Origin: Azonexus hydrophilus
GTDB taxonomy: Bacteria > Pseudomonadota > Gammaproteobacteria > Burkholderiales > Rhodocyclaceae
DNA: 64,000 bases
Assembly: GCF_905120355.1 (NCBI RefSeq)
Contig: NZ_CAJHOB010000009.1
Location: 80,061 to 144,060, forward strand
Reading direction: 5' to 3'
Each line of letters begins with the position of its first letter. Position 1 is the first letter of the stretch. The notes beneath the pieces are model-generated. The model saw nothing but the letters and a program-made list of their open reading frames with translations, ran no database searches and was not told where the DNA came from. This document shows positions 17,449 to 28,290 of the stretch, piece by piece. A program made the translations under genes and the position numbers.

Positions 17449-19098
17449 ATGCAGACCCCATCCACCATGACCATCGGCAAGCGTCTCGCCTTCGGTTTCG
17501 GCCTCGTCCTGGCACTGATGATTGCCCTCACCGGTTTTGGCATCCAGAAGGTGGATTTCATTGAGCGCACCCTGACAGAAATCACCGATGTCAATGCCGT
17601 CAAACAACGTTATGCGATCAACTTCCGGGGCAGCGTGCACGACCGGGCGATCAGCCTGCGCGATGTGACGCTGCTCGAATCGCCGGCCGACCTCACTGCC
17701 ACTCTTGCCGAAATCGACCGACTGGCGGCTTTCTACAGCGAGGCCGCGCAAGCCCTCGACAGTATTTTTGCTGCCGACAACACCATCCCCGATGAGGAAA
17801 AAGCGCTGCTGGCCGCCATCAAATCGATTGAACAGCGCACCCTGCCGCTGGCCAGCCAGATCATCGCCGCTCGCCAGGCAGGCGATATCGACAGCGCCCG
17901 GCGCATCCTGCTCACCCAGGCACGGCCGGCGCTGAGCGACTGGCTGGCCAGCATCAACCGCTTCATCGACTATCAGGAAGAAAAAAACCGTGTCGCCACG
18001 GCGCACGCCCGCACGATTGCCGGGCAATTCGCCCTGCTCATGATCAGCTTGTGCAGCCTGGCCATCCTGATTGGCAGCGCAATTGCGTGGCGCATCACCC
18101 GCCGCCTCAAGCTGGCGCTTGGCGGCGAACCCGAGGTAGCGGCCCGCATCGTCAGCAAGATTGCCGCCGGCGATCTGACCACCCCGATCAGTGCCAGCCA
18201 CCCTGAGAGCATGCTTGCTGCCGTCGCCGCCATGCAGGAACAGTTGCGCCAGCTATTCACCGACATCGGCAGCGCCACCGGTACCTTGTCCGACAAGGCG
18301 ACCCAGGTCGGCGCTGCATCACGTGCTGCCAGCAGCACTGCCGAACAGCAAGCCGGCGCCTCGTCGGCATCCGCTTCCGGCATCGAACAGATGAACCACA
18401 GTATTGGCGAAGTGTCGCAAATTGCCCGTCACACTGAGGAAAACTCCGGCCGCACGGCCGAGCTTTCGGAACAGGGCAGCCGTCTGGTCAGCGATGCAGC
18501 CAGCGAAATGGCACGCATCGCCCAGACCGTGGCGGCGTCGTCGGAGCAGATCCGCAGCCTGCAGCAACGCTCGGAAGAAATCGGCGGCATTGCCAGCGTG
18601 ATCAAGGAAATCGCCGAGCAGACCAACCTCCTTGCCCTCAACGCCGCCATCGAGGCAGCGCGCGCCGGTGAGGCCGGGCGCGGCTTCGCCGTGGTGGCCG
18701 ATGAAGTTCGCAAACTGGCCGAACGCACCAGTAATGCCACCGCCGAAATTGCCCGCATGATCCAGGTCATCCAGAGCGAGACCCAGGACTCCGTCAGCGC
18801 CATGGACGCCGCCACGCCGCAGGTGGAAAAGGGGCTGAAACTGACGACCGAGGCCACCCGCATGCTCAGCGAAATTCACCAGCAGGCGCAGAGCTCGCTG
18901 CACAATGTGCATGAAGTTGCCCGCGCCACCGCACAGCAAGCCGAAGGTGCCGCCGACATTGCCCAGCGAGTGGAAGAGATCGCCCGTATGTCGACCGAAA
19001 CCAGCACAGCGATGCAGGCCAACACCCTGGCCGTGGCCGATCTGGAACAAATCTCGCACACCCTGAAAGCGCAGATTCGCCGCTTCAAGCTGCGCTGA
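17449..19098 (+). CDS. methyl-accepting chemotaxis protein
   Basis: A 549-aa inner-membrane chemoreceptor. The first membrane segment lies at about 13-32. A four-helix-bundle ligand domain extends to about 185, the second segment is [21 protein letters not shown], and a HAMP domain follows. The cytoplasmic signalling domain has the hairpin tip [22 protein letters not shown] (split by family spacing). There is no CheB/CheR-binding pentapeptide at the end (KLR). The EAL-domain gene starts 19 bases downstream, so the two may share a transcript. The ligand is unknown. Confidence 0.93.
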   Translation: MQTPSTMTIGKRLAFGFGLVLALMIALTGFGIQKVDFIERTLTEITDVNAVKQRYAINFRGSVHDRAISLRDVTLLESPADLTATLAEIDRLAAFYSEAAQALDSIFAADNTIPDEEKALLAAIKSIEQRTLPLASQIIAARQAGDIDSARRILLTQARPALSDWLASINRFIDYQEEKNRVATAHARTIAGQFALLMISLCSLAILIGSAIAWRITRRLKLALGGEPEVAARIVSKIAAGDLTTPISASHPESMLAAVAAMQEQLRQLFTDIGSATGTLSDKATQVGAASRAASSTAEQQAGASSASASGIEQMNHSIGEVSQIARHTEENSGRTAELSEQGSRLVSDAASEMARIAQTVAASSEQIRSLQQRSEEIGGIASVIKEIAEQTNLLALNAAIEAARAGEAGRGFAVVADEVRKLAERTSNATAEIARMIQVIQSETQDSVSAMDAATPQVEKGLKLTTEATRMLSEIHQQAQSSLHNVHEVARATAQQAEGAADIAQRVEEIARMSTETSTAMQANTLAVADLEQISHTLKAQIRRFKLR

Positions 19099-19117
19099 CC
19101 CGGACCACTACGACGCC

Positions 19118-20215
19118 ATGCCCGATACCGCCCGCCTCCACATCGACCTCAGCGACCGCCAGCGTCTCTTCGACATCTTTGGCGAAGATGCCGCCGGCCA
19201 GGCGCTGCGCGATTTCAACGCCGCCTGCAGCACGCTGGTGGACCGCCTGCTGGCACGGCACATCATCCTTGAGCGGCAGTGCGACGAGCACAACTGCTCT
19301 TGGAGCGTCCGTTTCCGTCTTGCAGAGCCCCCCGCTGACCGTGGCGAAATCCTGTCCAGCCTGGGCCAGGTCGGGCAGACCCTGCTCCGCGAGGCGCTCA
19401 ACGGCATCTTCGGTAACGCCTCCGGCATGCGCATTCCGGCGCGCCTGCACATCCTGCCCGGCAATATCGCCTCTGTGCCCGAAGCTGAGCCACTGAGCAG
19501 CGCCGACGCGGACGAGGTTGAACGCATTCTCGCGGATGAAAATCTGCGCACCGTCCTGCAGCCCATCGTCCGCCTGCAGGATCGTCAGCTTCTCGGTTTC
19601 GAGGCGTTATCGCGGGGACCGCTGGGCTCGACGCTGGAACGACCCGACCGCCTCTTCGCCGCGGCCGGCGCCGCCGGTCTCAGTGTCAGCGCCGAACTGA
19701 TCTGCGCCAGACTGGCCCTGGAACGCACCCGGGGCCGCCTGAACCATGGCCAGTTTCTGACCATCAATCTCGGCCCGGCAGCACTGCTCCGGGCTGCCGA
19801 CGTCCTCCCCCTGGCCGGACGCACCGATGTCGTCTTCGAACTGACCGAACACCTGCCCCTCGATGCTGCCGCAGAGTTACGCAGCGCCATCGACCGCCTG
19901 CATCAACTCCAGCTGCATACCGCGCTCGATGACACCGGCTGTGGTTTTGCCGATTTGCGTACCGCCGAAATCCTGCGCCCGGGAATCGTCAAACTGTGCA
20001 TCACGGTGATCCGCAACGCCGACCGCGGCGACCCATTCATCCACGCGATCAAACAAACGACGCAGCAGCTGCAGGCGCTGGGCTGCCGAGTCCTGGCCGA
20101 AGGTGTCGAGACGGAAAGCCAGCACGCCGCACTTGTCGCGTGCGGCATCGAACTCGGCCAAGGCTGGCTGTACGGCCGCCCACTCGATCTCGAGCGCGCC
20201 CTCAACGGCAATTAG
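19118..20215 (+). CDS. EAL-domain protein (putative c-di-GMP phosphodiesterase)
   Basis: A 365-aa soluble protein. Residues 1-140 form a domain that I do not recognise. Residues about 143-362 form an EAL domain that would hydrolyse c-di-GMP to pGpG. The key positions are mostly intact: E162 in EALSR, N217, E241 in ELTE, D271-D272 in DDTGCG, K292, E328 in AEGVE and Q348 in GQG. The usual KxD is K-L-C here, with Cys at 294. Activity is plausible but not certain. The gene lies 19 bases after the chemoreceptor. Confidence 0.85.
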   Translation: MPDTARLHIDLSDRQRLFDIFGEDAAGQALRDFNAACSTLVDRLLARHIILERQCDEHNCSWSVRFRLAEPPADRGEILSSLGQVGQTLLREALNGIFGNASGMRIPARLHILPGNIASVPEAEPLSSADADEVERILADENLRTVLQPIVRLQDRQLLGFEALSRGPLGSTLERPDRLFAAAGAAGLSVSAELICARLALERTRGRLNHGQFLTINLGPAALLRAADVLPLAGRTDVVFELTEHLPLDAAAELRSAIDRLHQLQLHTALDDTGCGFADLRTAEILRPGIVKLCITVIRNADRGDPFIHAIKQTTQQLQALGCRVLAEGVETESQHAALVACGIELGQGWLYGRPLDLERALNGN

Positions 20216-20249
20216 CCGCCGCCAGGAGCGGCGCCAACTTGGCGCCCGC

Positions 20250-20600
20250 TTACGCCGGCCTGTCCAGCCACTCGCTGGCCGCTGCAGCAGTATCGAAAAC
20301 TTCGACGTCCGCTTCAACAAATGTCTGGGACAGCCAAGCACTCCAGGTCACCCACTGGCTGTCGGTCACGACCGCGACCCGGCGGAAATCGTTGGCATGC
20401 TGGCGCGAGAACTTGATCTCCTCCCACATCACATCGAGCGTCAGGCCGGCCATCTGACTCAGATCGAAAAGCAGGTCGACCGGCCCTTCAAAGCGGATTT
20501 TGTAGTTAACGACTTCCTCGAATTCCCGGTAATCGGCCAGCGTGAATTCGCCAAACACAGTGACGTTGACGCGTTCTTTCTGGTGGTCGATGACGATCAT
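20250..20600 (-). CDS. SpoIIAA-like (STAS) protein
   Basis: A 116-aa small protein with the SpoIIAA-like fold: a beta strand and helix at VNVTVFGEFTLADYREFEE, then VDLLFDLSQMAG and a C-terminal helix AAAASEWL. The family is widespread in proteobacteria and its function is not established; some members bind lipids. The start has GGAG eight bases upstream; the longer in-frame version overlaps the DMT transporter end. It sits 31 bases downstream of that gene on the same strand. Confidence 0.8.
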   Translation of the reverse strand: MIVIDHQKERVNVTVFGEFTLADYREFEEVVNYKIRFEGPVDLLFDLSQMAGLTLDVMWEEIKFSRQHANDFRRVAVVTDSQWVTWSAWLSQTFVEADVEVFDTAAAASEWLDRPA

Positions 20601-20631
20601 GGTGTGCTCCTGCAGTTGTCCTGCGCCCAGT

Positions 20632-21471
20632 TTAACCTTTCGCCCGGGAAAAGTGCGTTGCCCCCACACCGGACAGGATGATCAGGACAATGCCCGCCCA
20701 GGCGGACGACGGCAGGGTTTCGCCCCAGAAGAGCAGGCCGGCCAGACTGGAAAAAATGACTGTGCTGTAAGCCAGGGCAGCAGACACCAGTGTTTTGCCG
20801 CGCACGTAGGCTCGCGTCATCGCCAGCTGTGCCAACGCCGCAAACACACCGACCCCAAGCAAAAGCAAACCGCTGCGCAAATCGGGCAAATGCATGTCAG
20901 AAAACAACAGCCAAAGCAGGGAACACAGCGTCGCCACCAGGGAAAAATAAAACACCGTGCGCACTTCCGACTCCCCCCGCCGACCCAGTTCGCGCACGCT
21001 GAAGTAAGCCATCGCTGCCACCGCCCCGGACGCCAGGCCGATCACCCCACCCCATAGTTGCTCGGGGTGCAGGCTGGGACGCAGCAGCAGGGCAACCCCC
21101 AAAAGCCCCAGCGCCAGTGCCAGCAGCATGCCAGGCCGCAGACGCAGGCCGGTGAGCGCCAGATAGAGGGCAAGAAAAATGGCCGAGGTGTAGTTGAGCG
21201 TTACGGCCGTCGCCAGTGGCAGCAAGGCAATCGCGTAAAAATAGCCAAACAGCGCCGTATAACCGACCACACCCCGCGTGAGGTGCCAGCGCCAGTGCGG
21301 CGTGGCAAGCGTCACTCCACGCACGCGCACCAGCACGAAAAGGAGCAGCAGGGCGACGAAGCTGCGCCAGAACGTGATCTCGGCCACCGAGTGCGTCGCT
21401 GCCGCCAGCTTGACGCACACTCCCATGCAGGCAAAGAGAAAACTGGCAACGATCATCCACAATGACTGCAT
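20632..21471 (-). CDS. DMT-superfamily (EamA) transporter
   Basis: A 279-aa inner-membrane protein with ten predicted helices in two EamA repeats, for example MIVASFLFACMGVCVKLAA at the N-terminus and a second-repeat start near residue 140. It is likely a metabolite exporter, but the substrate is unknown. It starts 16 bases after the Rieske oxygenase stop, so the two are probably co-transcribed. Confidence 0.85.
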   Translation of the reverse strand: MQSLWMIVASFLFACMGVCVKLAAATHSVAEITFWRSFVALLLLFVLVRVRGVTLATPHWRWHLTRGVVGYTALFGYFYAIALLPLATAVTLNYTSAIFLALYLALTGLRLRPGMLLALALGLLGVALLLRPSLHPEQLWGGVIGLASGAVAAMAYFSVRELGRRGESEVRTVFYFSLVATLCSLLWLLFSDMHLPDLRSGLLLLGVGVFAALAQLAMTRAYVRGKTLVSAALAYSTVIFSSLAGLLFWGETLPSSAWAGIVLIILSGVGATHFSRAKG

Positions 21472-21487
21472 GGGTCATGGCTGCGAC

Positions 21488-22621
21488 TTACAGCGCCGCA
21501 ATCGCCCCCTGCATGATGCGCCGGTAGAACTCGTGGAAGTGCTGCATGCCGTCCTCCATCGGGCTCTGATACGGCCCGACTTCGTTCCGCCCTGCCGCCA
21601 GCAGGGCCTTGCGGCCTCGATCCATGCGCTCGCCGATATCGTCATCCTCAATCGCGGTTTCCATGTAGGCAGCGCGCTCGGCCTCGATGAATTCGCGTTC
21701 GAAATCGACGATTTCCTCAGGATAGTAGAACTCGACGACGTTCATGGTCTTGTCCGGGCCTTGCGGCAACACGGTCGACACCACCAGCACGTGTGGATAC
21801 CACTCGACCATCACATTGGGGTAATAAGTCAGCCACACCGCCCCTTGCGGCGGCGTTTCGCCACGGCCACCGTAGTACTCGCGGACGACCTTCTGCCAAC
21901 GTTCATAGACGGGGGAACCAGCCTTCATCAACGAGGTGATGCCGACCTTCTGTACCGAATACCATTCACCGAACTGCCAGGTCAGATCGTCGCAGGTTAC
22001 GAAATTACCCAAGCCCGGGTGATAGGGCACGACGTGGTAATCCTCCAGATACACCTCGATGAAGGTCTTCCAGTTGTAGTTGCAGGCGTGCATCTCGACA
22101 TGATCGAGCTTGTAGCCGGAGAAATCGAAATTGGGCGCGCTCAGCATGCCCGCCAGATCGGCGCCCGGCGACCGCGGCCCCTTGAAGAGCAAGCCGTTCC
22201 ATTCCGTCAGGCGGACCTTGTCCAGATTGAGGCAGGGATTCTGCGGAAAATGCGGCGCGCCAATGAGGCTACCCCCTTGATCGTAGGTCCACCGGTGTAT
22301 CGGGCACACCACAGGACCATCGAGACGACCGCTGCCCTGCAGCATGATCGCCTGGCGATGGCGGCAGACATTCGACATGCGCCAAAGTCCGGCATGTTCC
22401 CCCTGCGCGCCGCCATTGAGCAGGATTTGCCCATGATCGGCCCATTCCAGGCTGCGGTAATCACCGCTTTGCGGAACCATCAGACGGTGGCCGACATAGC
22501 CCGGACCGGCATCGAAGATGAGCTGCTTCTCCAAGGCGTGAATCCGTTCGTCAAAGTACCAGTTCACGGGCAACTGCGATGTTGCCGGTGCCAACCGGGA
22601 CGAAGTAGCCATGTCTGACAT
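21488..22621 (-). CDS. Rieske non-heme iron oxygenase, alpha subunit
   Basis: A 377-aa ring-hydroxylating-type oxygenase. The Rieske 2Fe-2S ligands are C86 and H88 (CRH) and C106 and H109 (CPIH). The catalytic iron site is EDYHVVPYH with H196 and H201, preceded by D194. The size fits single-component alpha subunits of the choline monooxygenase/vanillate demethylase type. No reductase, ferredoxin or beta subunit lies nearby, so the substrate and electron donor are unknown. It is transcribed away from the xseB operon. Confidence 0.88.
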   Translation of the reverse strand: MSDMATSSRLAPATSQLPVNWYFDERIHALEKQLIFDAGPGYVGHRLMVPQSGDYRSLEWADHGQILLNGGAQGEHAGLWRMSNVCRHRQAIMLQGSGRLDGPVVCPIHRWTYDQGGSLIGAPHFPQNPCLNLDKVRLTEWNGLLFKGPRSPGADLAGMLSAPNFDFSGYKLDHVEMHACNYNWKTFIEVYLEDYHVVPYHPGLGNFVTCDDLTWQFGEWYSVQKVGITSLMKAGSPVYERWQKVVREYYGGRGETPPQGAVWLTYYPNVMVEWYPHVLVVSTVLPQGPDKTMNVVEFYYPEEIVDFEREFIEAERAAYMETAIEDDDIGERMDRGRKALLAAGRNEVGPYQSPMEDGMQHFHEFYRRIMQGAIAAL

Positions 22622-22666
22622 GCCAAGCCTCCAGCGGGTTTGATAAACGGTGGATTTTACCCGAAT

Positions 22667-22696
22667 TTGACCACCCCACCCGGAATGGAGTATTTT
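22667..22696 (+). promoter_or_regulatory. putative sigma-70 promoter for xseB-ispA-dxs
   Basis: TTGACC (22667-22672), an 18-bp spacer and TATTTT (22691-22696) lie 26 bases before the xseB ATG, in the intergenic space shared with the divergent oxygenase gene. Confidence 0.45.
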
Positions 22697-22722
22697 CGTG
22701 CGTTTCCCCGAAACCTTGCGTC

Positions 22723-22962
22723 ATGGAACCGACCCCGATTGCCGGAATGAAATTCGAGGCCGCCCTGGCCGAGCTGGAGGCAACCATTGCCGCGATGGAA
22801 AATGGGCAACTCTCCTTGGAAGACTCTCTGGCCGCTCACCGGCACGGCGTCGCGCTGATCCGGCATTGCCAGGCCCAGCTGGACAGCGCCGAAGGGCAGG
22901 TGCGCATCATTGAAGACGGCCAGGCCCGCGAAGTCGACCGCAATCTCCTGGAGCGCGCATGA
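22723..22962 (+). CDS. xseB: exodeoxyribonuclease VII small subunit
   Basis: A 79-aa helical subunit that binds the XseA nuclease. It has the family signature FEAALAELEATIAAMENGQLS and SLEDSLAAHRHGVALIRHC across the two helices. XseA is not in the window. Its stop overlaps the ispA start by four bases. The xseB-ispA-dxs order is conserved in many proteobacteria. Confidence 0.94.
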   Translation: MEPTPIAGMKFEAALAELEATIAAMENGQLSLEDSLAAHRHGVALIRHCQAQLDSAEGQVRIIEDGQAREVDRNLLERA

Positions 22963-23843
22963 ATTCAAGCTTCACCGACTGGATGGCCACTACGCAAGGA
23001 CGTACCGAGGCCGCACTCAGCCGCCTGTTGCCCGCCCGCGACAGTATTCCGCAGCGCCTGCACGACGCCATGCGCTACGCCACCCTGGGCGGCGGCAAAC
23101 GGGTACGCCCGCTACTGGTCTTCGCCGCTGGCGAATTGAGCAACGCACCACCAGAACGACTCGCTATCGCCGCCTGCGCGGTCGAATTGATCCACGTTTA
23201 TTCTCTCGTGCACGACGACCTACCCTGCATGGACAACGATGTCCTGCGCCGGGGCCGTCCGACCTGCCATATCGAATTCGACGAAGCGACGGCACTGCTG
23301 GTAGGTGACAGCCTGCAGACGCTCGCCTTCGAACTGCTCGCCAGCCATCCGCTGGGCCAGCATCAGCTCGAGATGATTACCCTCCTGGCTCAGGCCAGCG
23401 GCTCCTGCGGCATGGCCGGCGGCCAGGCAATCGACCTGGCTGCGGTCGGCAAACCGCTGGAACAGGCCGAGCTGGAGCTGATGCACGCACTCAAGACCGG
23501 CGCGCTGATCCGTGCCGCCGTCCTCCTCGGCGCCCTGGCCGGCACCCCGTTGAGCCCCGAGGAACGTCAGCAACTGGACCGTTTCGCCAAACGCGCCGGC
23601 CTGCTCTTTCAGGTGGTGGACGACATTCTCGACTGCACTGCCAATACCGCCACCCTCGGCAAAACTGCCGGCAAGGATGCGGCCGCCGACAAACCGACCT
23701 ATGTCACCCTGCTTGGCCTTGACGCTGCCCGCGAATACGCCCAGGACCTGCGCCACGAAGCGCTTGCCGCGCTGAGCGGCTTTGGCGCACGCGCCCGACG
23801 ACTGACCGAACTGGCCGATTTCATCTGCCATCGGCAATTCTGA
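22959..23843 (+). CDS. ispA: farnesyl diphosphate synthase
   Basis: A 294-aa polyprenyl synthase condensing IPP with DMAPP and then geranyl-PP to farnesyl-PP. The first Asp-rich motif is DDLPCMDND from D86. The second is VVDDILD near residue 222. GGGKRVRP at 44-51 binds IPP. It overlaps xseB by four bases and is followed by dxs 13 bases later, giving a precursor-to-prenyl module. Confidence 0.96.
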   Translation: MNSSFTDWMATTQGRTEAALSRLLPARDSIPQRLHDAMRYATLGGGKRVRPLLVFAAGELSNAPPERLAIAACAVELIHVYSLVHDDLPCMDNDVLRRGRPTCHIEFDEATALLVGDSLQTLAFELLASHPLGQHQLEMITLLAQASGSCGMAGGQAIDLAAVGKPLEQAELELMHALKTGALIRAAVLLGALAGTPLSPEERQQLDRFAKRAGLLFQVVDDILDCTANTATLGKTAGKDAAADKPTYVTLLGLDAAREYAQDLRHEALAALSGFGARARRLTELADFICHRQF

Positions 23844-23856
23844 ATTTCCGCACACC

Positions 23857-25704
23857 ATGGCATATCCCCTGCTCGACAGCATCGACACCCCCGCCGCACT
23901 GCGCCGCCTGGAGCGGCGACAGCTGGTCGAATTGGCCGGCGAATTGCGTCAGTTCCTGGTCTCCTCGGTATCGCAAACCGGCGGCCACCTGTCGTCCAAC
24001 CTAGGCACGGTCGAATTGACCATTGCCCTGCACGCTGTCTACGACACCCCGCATGACCGCCTGGTGTGGGACGTCGGGCATCAGTGCTATCCGCACAAAA
24101 TCCTGACCGGCAGGCGCTCCGGCATGGACAAGCTGCGCATGCGGCATGGCATTGCCGGTTTCCCCAAACGCTGCGAAAGCGAGTACGACACGTTCGGCGT
24201 CGGCCACTCCTCGACTTCCATCTCCGCTGCCCTCGGCATGGCGCTGGCCGCCAAGCACAAGGGCGAGGAGCGCCAGGTGGTGGCCATCATCGGTGACGGC
24301 GCAATGTCCGCCGGCATGGTATTCGAAGCCATGAACAACGCTGGCGTGGCGGACGCCGACATGCTGGTGATCCTCAACGATAACGAGATGTCGATCTCAC
24401 CGCCGGTCGGTGCCCTCAACAACATCCTCACCCGCCTGACCTCCAGCAAGACCTTCAACGTCGCCCGTGAAGCGGGGCGACACATGCTGGGCTTCGCCCC
24501 ACCCCTGCTGGAATTGGCGCGCCGTGCCGAGGAACACGTCAAAGGCATGATTGCCCCCGGCACGCTGTTCGAAGAATTCGGCTTCCATTACTACGGTCCG
24601 ATTGACGGGCACGACCTCGATGCCCTGATTCCCACCCTGGAAAATCTGAAGAAGCTCAAAGGGCCAAAATTCCTGCACGTCATTACCAAAAAGGGGCACG
24701 GCTACAAGCTGGCGGAAAGCGACCCGACGCTCTACCACGGTGTTGGCAAATTTGCGGCCGACCAGGGCATCGCCCAGGGGGGCAGCAACAAGCTCACTTA
24801 CACCCAGGTCTTCGGTGACTGGCTATGCGACATGGCACGTGCCGATCAGCGACTGATCGGCATCACCCCGGCAATGCGCGAAGGCTCCGGCATGGTGCGC
24901 TTCGCCCAGGAATTCTCCGACCGTTACTACGATGTCGGGATTGCCGAGCAACACGCCGTCACCTTCGCCGCCGGTCTGGCCTGCGAAGGACTGAAACCGG
25001 TCGTCGCCATCTATTCGACGTTCCTGCAACGCGCTTACGACCAGCTCATTCACGACGTGGCGCTGCAGAATCTCCCCGTCATGTTTGCCGTTGATCGCGG
25101 CGGTCTGGTCGGTGCTGACGGCCCGACCCATCACGGCAGTTTCGACCTGTCTTTTGCCACCTGCATTCCCAATCTGCTGATCATGGCGCCAGCCGACGAA
25201 GCCGAATGCCGGCGCATGCTGTCGACCGCGTACGCCTATCCTGGCCCCAGCCTGGTGCGTTACCCGCGCGGCGGCGGTAGCGGCAAGGCGCCCGCCGCCG
25301 ACCTCGACACCCTGCCCATTGGCCAGGCCGAAATTCTGCGCCAGGGCCGGAGCATCGCCCTGCTCGCCTTTGGCAGCCTGGTCCCGGCCGCCCTGGCCGC
25401 CGGCGAGATTCTCGATGCCACCGTCGTCAACATGCGCTTCATCAAACCACTGGACCGCAAGCTGCTACAGGAAATTTCCGGGAACCATTCACTGCTGGTG
25501 AGCATCGAAGAGAACGCCATCATCGGCGGCGCCGGAGCGGAAATCGCACGCGCCCTGAGCGAAGCCGGCAATGATTCCCGCCTATTGCGCCTGGGTCTGC
25601 CCGACACCTTCATCGAGCACGGCGAACAAGGTCAGCTCCTTGCCGAACTCGGCCTCGACACCGACGGCATCGTGCGCCAGATTCGCGCCGCAACGACCTC
25701 TTAA
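23857..25704 (+). CDS. dxs: 1-deoxy-D-xylulose-5-phosphate synthase
   Basis: A 615-aa thiamine-diphosphate enzyme joining pyruvate and glyceraldehyde-3-phosphate in the first step of the MEP isoprenoid pathway. The N-terminal ThDP motif is [17 protein letters not shown] near 147. [15 protein letters not shown] carries the catalytic histidine region. The transketolase-like domain has [16 protein letters not shown] near 363. Full length. It lies between ispA and folE2. Confidence 0.97.
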   Translation: MAYPLLDSIDTPAALRRLERRQLVELAGELRQFLVSSVSQTGGHLSSNLGTVELTIALHAVYDTPHDRLVWDVGHQCYPHKILTGRRSGMDKLRMRHGIAGFPKRCESEYDTFGVGHSSTSISAALGMALAAKHKGEERQVVAIIGDGAMSAGMVFEAMNNAGVADADMLVILNDNEMSISPPVGALNNILTRLTSSKTFNVAREAGRHMLGFAPPLLELARRAEEHVKGMIAPGTLFEEFGFHYYGPIDGHDLDALIPTLENLKKLKGPKFLHVITKKGHGYKLAESDPTLYHGVGKFAADQGIAQGGSNKLTYTQVFGDWLCDMARADQRLIGITPAMREGSGMVRFAQEFSDRYYDVGIAEQHAVTFAAGLACEGLKPVVAIYSTFLQRAYDQLIHDVALQNLPVMFAVDRGGLVGADGPTHHGSFDLSFATCIPNLLIMAPADEAECRRMLSTAYAYPGPSLVRYPRGGGSGKAPAADLDTLPIGQAEILRQGRSIALLAFGSLVPAALAAGEILDATVVNMRFIKPLDRKLLQEISGNHSLLVSIEENAIIGGAGAEIARALSEAGNDSRLLRLGLPDTFIEHGEQGQLLAELGLDTDGIVRQIRAATTS

Positions 25705-25729
25705 CCCATTCCTGCAGCCATAACAACAC

Positions 25730-26524
25730 ATGACCACTACCAGCATCCCCGACGTACAGAGCTCAGCCGACACCCGCCAGATCGCCATCAACAAGGTCGG
25801 CATCAAGTCGATCCGTCACCCCATCAAGGTGCGCGACAAATCGGAAGGCACCCAGCACACCATTGCCACCTTCAACATGTACGTGGGCCTGCCGCACAAC
25901 TTCAAGGGCACGCACATGTCGCGCTTCGTGGAAATCCTGAACAGCCACGAACGGGCCATTTCAGTGGAAAACTTCCCGGCCATGCTGCAGGACATGCTGG
26001 TCCGCCTGGAGGCCGAGAGCGGCCACATCGAGATGAATTTTCCTTATTTCATCAACAAGACCGCCCCGGTTTCCGGCGTGCAGAGCCTGCTCGATTACGA
26101 CGTCACCTTCATTGGTGACATCATCAACGGCAAAATTCAGGTGGCCACCAAGGTCGTGGTCCCGGTCACCAGTCTGTGTCCTTGCTCGAAAAAAATCTCC
26201 GACCGTGGCGCCCACAACCAGCGCTCACACGTAACCGTCACCGCACGCACCAACGAGTTCATGTGGATCGAGGAGATCGTCCAGCTGGTTGAAGCCGAGG
26301 CCTCCTGCGAGCTGTTCGGCCTGCTCAAGCGTCCGGATGAAAAATTCGTCACTGAACGCGCTTACGACAACCCAAAATTCGTCGAAGACATGGTCCGCGA
26401 TGTCGCAGCCCGCCTCAATGCCGAGCCACGCGTTGTCGCTTATGTCGTCGAATCGGAAAATTTCGAATCCATCCACAACCACTCGGCTTACGCACTGATC
26501 GAACGCGACAAGCTTGCGGGGTAA
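25730..26524 (+). CDS. folE2: GTP cyclohydrolase IB (FolE2)
   Basis: A 264-aa type IB GTP cyclohydrolase that makes dihydroneopterin triphosphate for folate or queuosine synthesis. Family features are the metal-binding [19 protein letters not shown] region near 143-162 and KTAPVSG near 103. The C-terminal half has the [15 protein letters not shown] segment. It follows dxs by 25 bases and ends at a perfect bidirectional terminator. FolE2 can use metals other than zinc and is often zinc-limitation induced, but no Zur-like box is evident here. Confidence 0.95.
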   Translation: MTTTSIPDVQSSADTRQIAINKVGIKSIRHPIKVRDKSEGTQHTIATFNMYVGLPHNFKGTHMSRFVEILNSHERAISVENFPAMLQDMLVRLEAESGHIEMNFPYFINKTAPVSGVQSLLDYDVTFIGDIINGKIQVATKVVVPVTSLCPCSKKISDRGAHNQRSHVTVTARTNEFMWIEEIVQLVEAEASCELFGLLKRPDEKFVTERAYDNPKFVEDMVRDVAARLNAEPRVVAYVVESENFESIHNHSAYALIERDKLAG

Positions 26525-26540
26525 ATCCCCCGCAGACGAC

Positions 26541-26572
26541 AACAAAAAAGGCGCCGTAGCGCCTTTTTTGTT
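26541..26572. terminator. bidirectional terminator between folE2 and rplS
   Basis: A perfect 14-bp stem (AACAAAAAAGGCGC and its complement) with a CGTA loop and A/T tails on both sides serves the two converging operons. Confidence 0.92.
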
Positions 26573-26586
26573 GCTCTGCTGTCGAA

Positions 26587-26958
26587 TCAGGCGGAAACCT
26601 TCTTCGCCGGCAGCTTTTCCTTGATCCGTGCCGACTTGCCGGAACGCTCGCGCAGGTAGTACAGCTTGGCGCGGCGCACATCACCGCGGCGCTTCACATC
26701 GATGCTGGCAACCAGCGGCGAATAGGTCTGGAAAGTCCGCTCGACGCCTTCGCCGGAAGAAATTTTGCGCACGATGAAAGAGGAATTCAGGCCGCGATTG
26801 CGCTTGGCAATCACCACACCTTCATACGCCTGCAGACGCTCGCGGGCACCTTCCTTGACCTTGACCTGAACGACGACGGTGTCGCCGGGGCCAAATTCGG
26901 GAATGGTCTTGCCCAGGCGGGCAATTTCTTCTTGCTCAAGTTGTTGAATCAGGTTCAT
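26587..26958 (-). CDS. rplS: 50S ribosomal protein L19
   Basis: A 123-aa ribosomal protein at the 30S-50S interface. Typical segments are [40 protein letters not shown] and [11 protein letters not shown]. The last gene of rpsP-rimM-trmD-rplS. The chosen ATG ([11 protein letters not shown]) matches the family start; an upstream in-frame start would add ten unlikely residues. Confidence 0.97.
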   Translation of the reverse strand: MNLIQQLEQEEIARLGKTIPEFGPGDTVVVQVKVKEGARERLQAYEGVVIAKRNRGLNSSFIVRKISSGEGVERTFQTYSPLVASIDVKRRGDVRRAKLYYLRERSGKSARIKEKLPAKKVSA

Positions 26959-26980
26959 GTGAGATCCTTGTTGTTGAAAA

Positions 26981-27766
26981 TTACTCACCGCATTGCTCCG
27001 CTCCGGAAAGTTCCGTGAGGAGTTGCGTCTCTTCTGCAGTCAGACTGCGTTGCGCCAGCCATTTGGCCAACAGCTCCGGGCGGCGCTCCCGGGTCCGAGC
27101 CAGCGATTGCTGCAACCGCCAGCGCCGAATTCTTTCGTGGTTACCGGACAGCAACACCTCCGGCACCGCTTGTCCCGCATAAGTTTCCGGTCGAGTATAG
27201 TGCGGACAATCGAGCAGGCCACTGACAAAAGAGTCCTCCACTGCCGACGTCGCATCACCAAGCACCCCGGGCAACTGACGAACGATGGCATCAATCAGCA
27301 CCATCGCCGGCAACTCGCCACCGGACAACACAAAATCTCCGATCGAAATTTCTTCATCGACGCAGCGCTCGATCACACGCTCATCGACTCCTTCATATCG
27401 CCCGCACAGCAGTACCAGGCCCGTAGCTGCCTGTGCTTGCGCTGCCAGAGTCATCACCCGTTCATGCCGCAGGGGCTGCCCCTGGGGCGACAGATAAATC
27501 ACCCGGCTGCTAGCGAGACCCGCTTCCTGCTGCGCGGCTTTAGCTGCCGCAATGGCCTTCTCCAGCGGCCCGGGCTGCATCAGCATGCCTGGACCACCGC
27601 CAAACGGACGATCATCGATCCGCCGCCAGGCATTTTCGGCAAAATCACGTGGGTTCCACGCCTGCCAAGCCCAACGATGCTCTTCCAGAGCGCGCCGGGT
27701 AATGCCACTTGCCGTCACTGCCGCGAACATCTCGGGGAAGAGTGTCACGCAGTCAAAACGGATCAC
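26981..27766 (-). CDS. trmD: tRNA (guanine37-N1)-methyltransferase
   Basis: A 261-aa SPOUT methyltransferase making m1G37, which prevents frameshifting. The knot region contains [15 protein letters not shown] near 112 and [22 protein letters not shown] near 130-150. I chose the GTG at 27766: it overlaps the rimM stop by four bases (GTGA), has GGAG eight bases upstream, and gives the usual N-terminus [17 protein letters not shown] 15 bases further up is the alternative. Confidence 0.95.
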   Translation of the reverse strand: MIRFDCVTLFPEMFAAVTASGITRRALEEHRWAWQAWNPRDFAENAWRRIDDRPFGGGPGMLMQPGPLEKAIAAAKAAQQEAGLASSRVIYLSPQGQPLRHERVMTLAAQAQAATGLVLLCGRYEGVDERVIERCVDEEISIGDFVLSGGELPAMVLIDAIVRQLPGVLGDATSAVEDSFVSGLLDCPHYTRPETYAGQAVPEVLLSGNHERIRRWRLQQSLARTRERRPELLAKWLAQRSLTAEETQLLTELSGAEQCGE

Positions 27767-28284
27767 CAGTCGCGCTCCCAATCGACGTGAATCACGCCAG
27801 CAGCCACATCCACCTTGCCAACCACTGCCGCCACAAATGGCAGCAAGCGTTCGACAGATTCTGCAGCATCGGTATCGACCACACGCAAGACATCGTTGGC
27901 ACCAGTCTCGATCAACCCGTCCACTCTGCCCAGCGACTCGCCGGCTTGATTGACCACCTTCAGGCCGACCAGATCCGCCCAGTAAAACTCATCTTCGGGC
28001 ACTGCCGGCAAGGCCGCCCGCGGCGCACCGACCAGCATCCCCTTCATCGCCTCAGCTGCGGTACGATCGGCAACGCCGGCAAAGGCCACGACAAAACCAT
28101 CACCGTGCGCCTTCAGCCCCTGCAGTTCATAGCCCTGCCAGGACCCGGATTCCTTACCGACCTGCCAGACCGGCAGATTCTTCCAGCTCAGCGGGTCATC
28201 ACCGTAAATCTGCAGGTGCATCCAGCCGCGCACCCCGTAAGGTTCGACCAGACGACCAAGAACGATGATCTCGCTGACAGGCAA
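27763..28284 (-). CDS. rimM: 16S rRNA processing protein RimM
   Basis: A 173-aa ribosome assembly factor for the 30S head that binds S19. The N-terminal domain has [17 protein letters not shown]; the PRC-barrel domain has [14 protein letters not shown] and [17 protein letters not shown]. It lies six bases after rpsP and overlaps trmD by four bases. Confidence 0.96.
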   Translation of the reverse strand: MPVSEIIVLGRLVEPYGVRGWMHLQIYGDDPLSWKNLPVWQVGKESGSWQGYELQGLKAHGDGFVVAFAGVADRTAAEAMKGMLVGAPRAALPAVPEDEFYWADLVGLKVVNQAGESLGRVDGLIETGANDVLRVVDTDAAESVERLLPFVAAVVGKVDVAAGVIHVDWERDW

Positions 28285-28290
28285 GGAATC

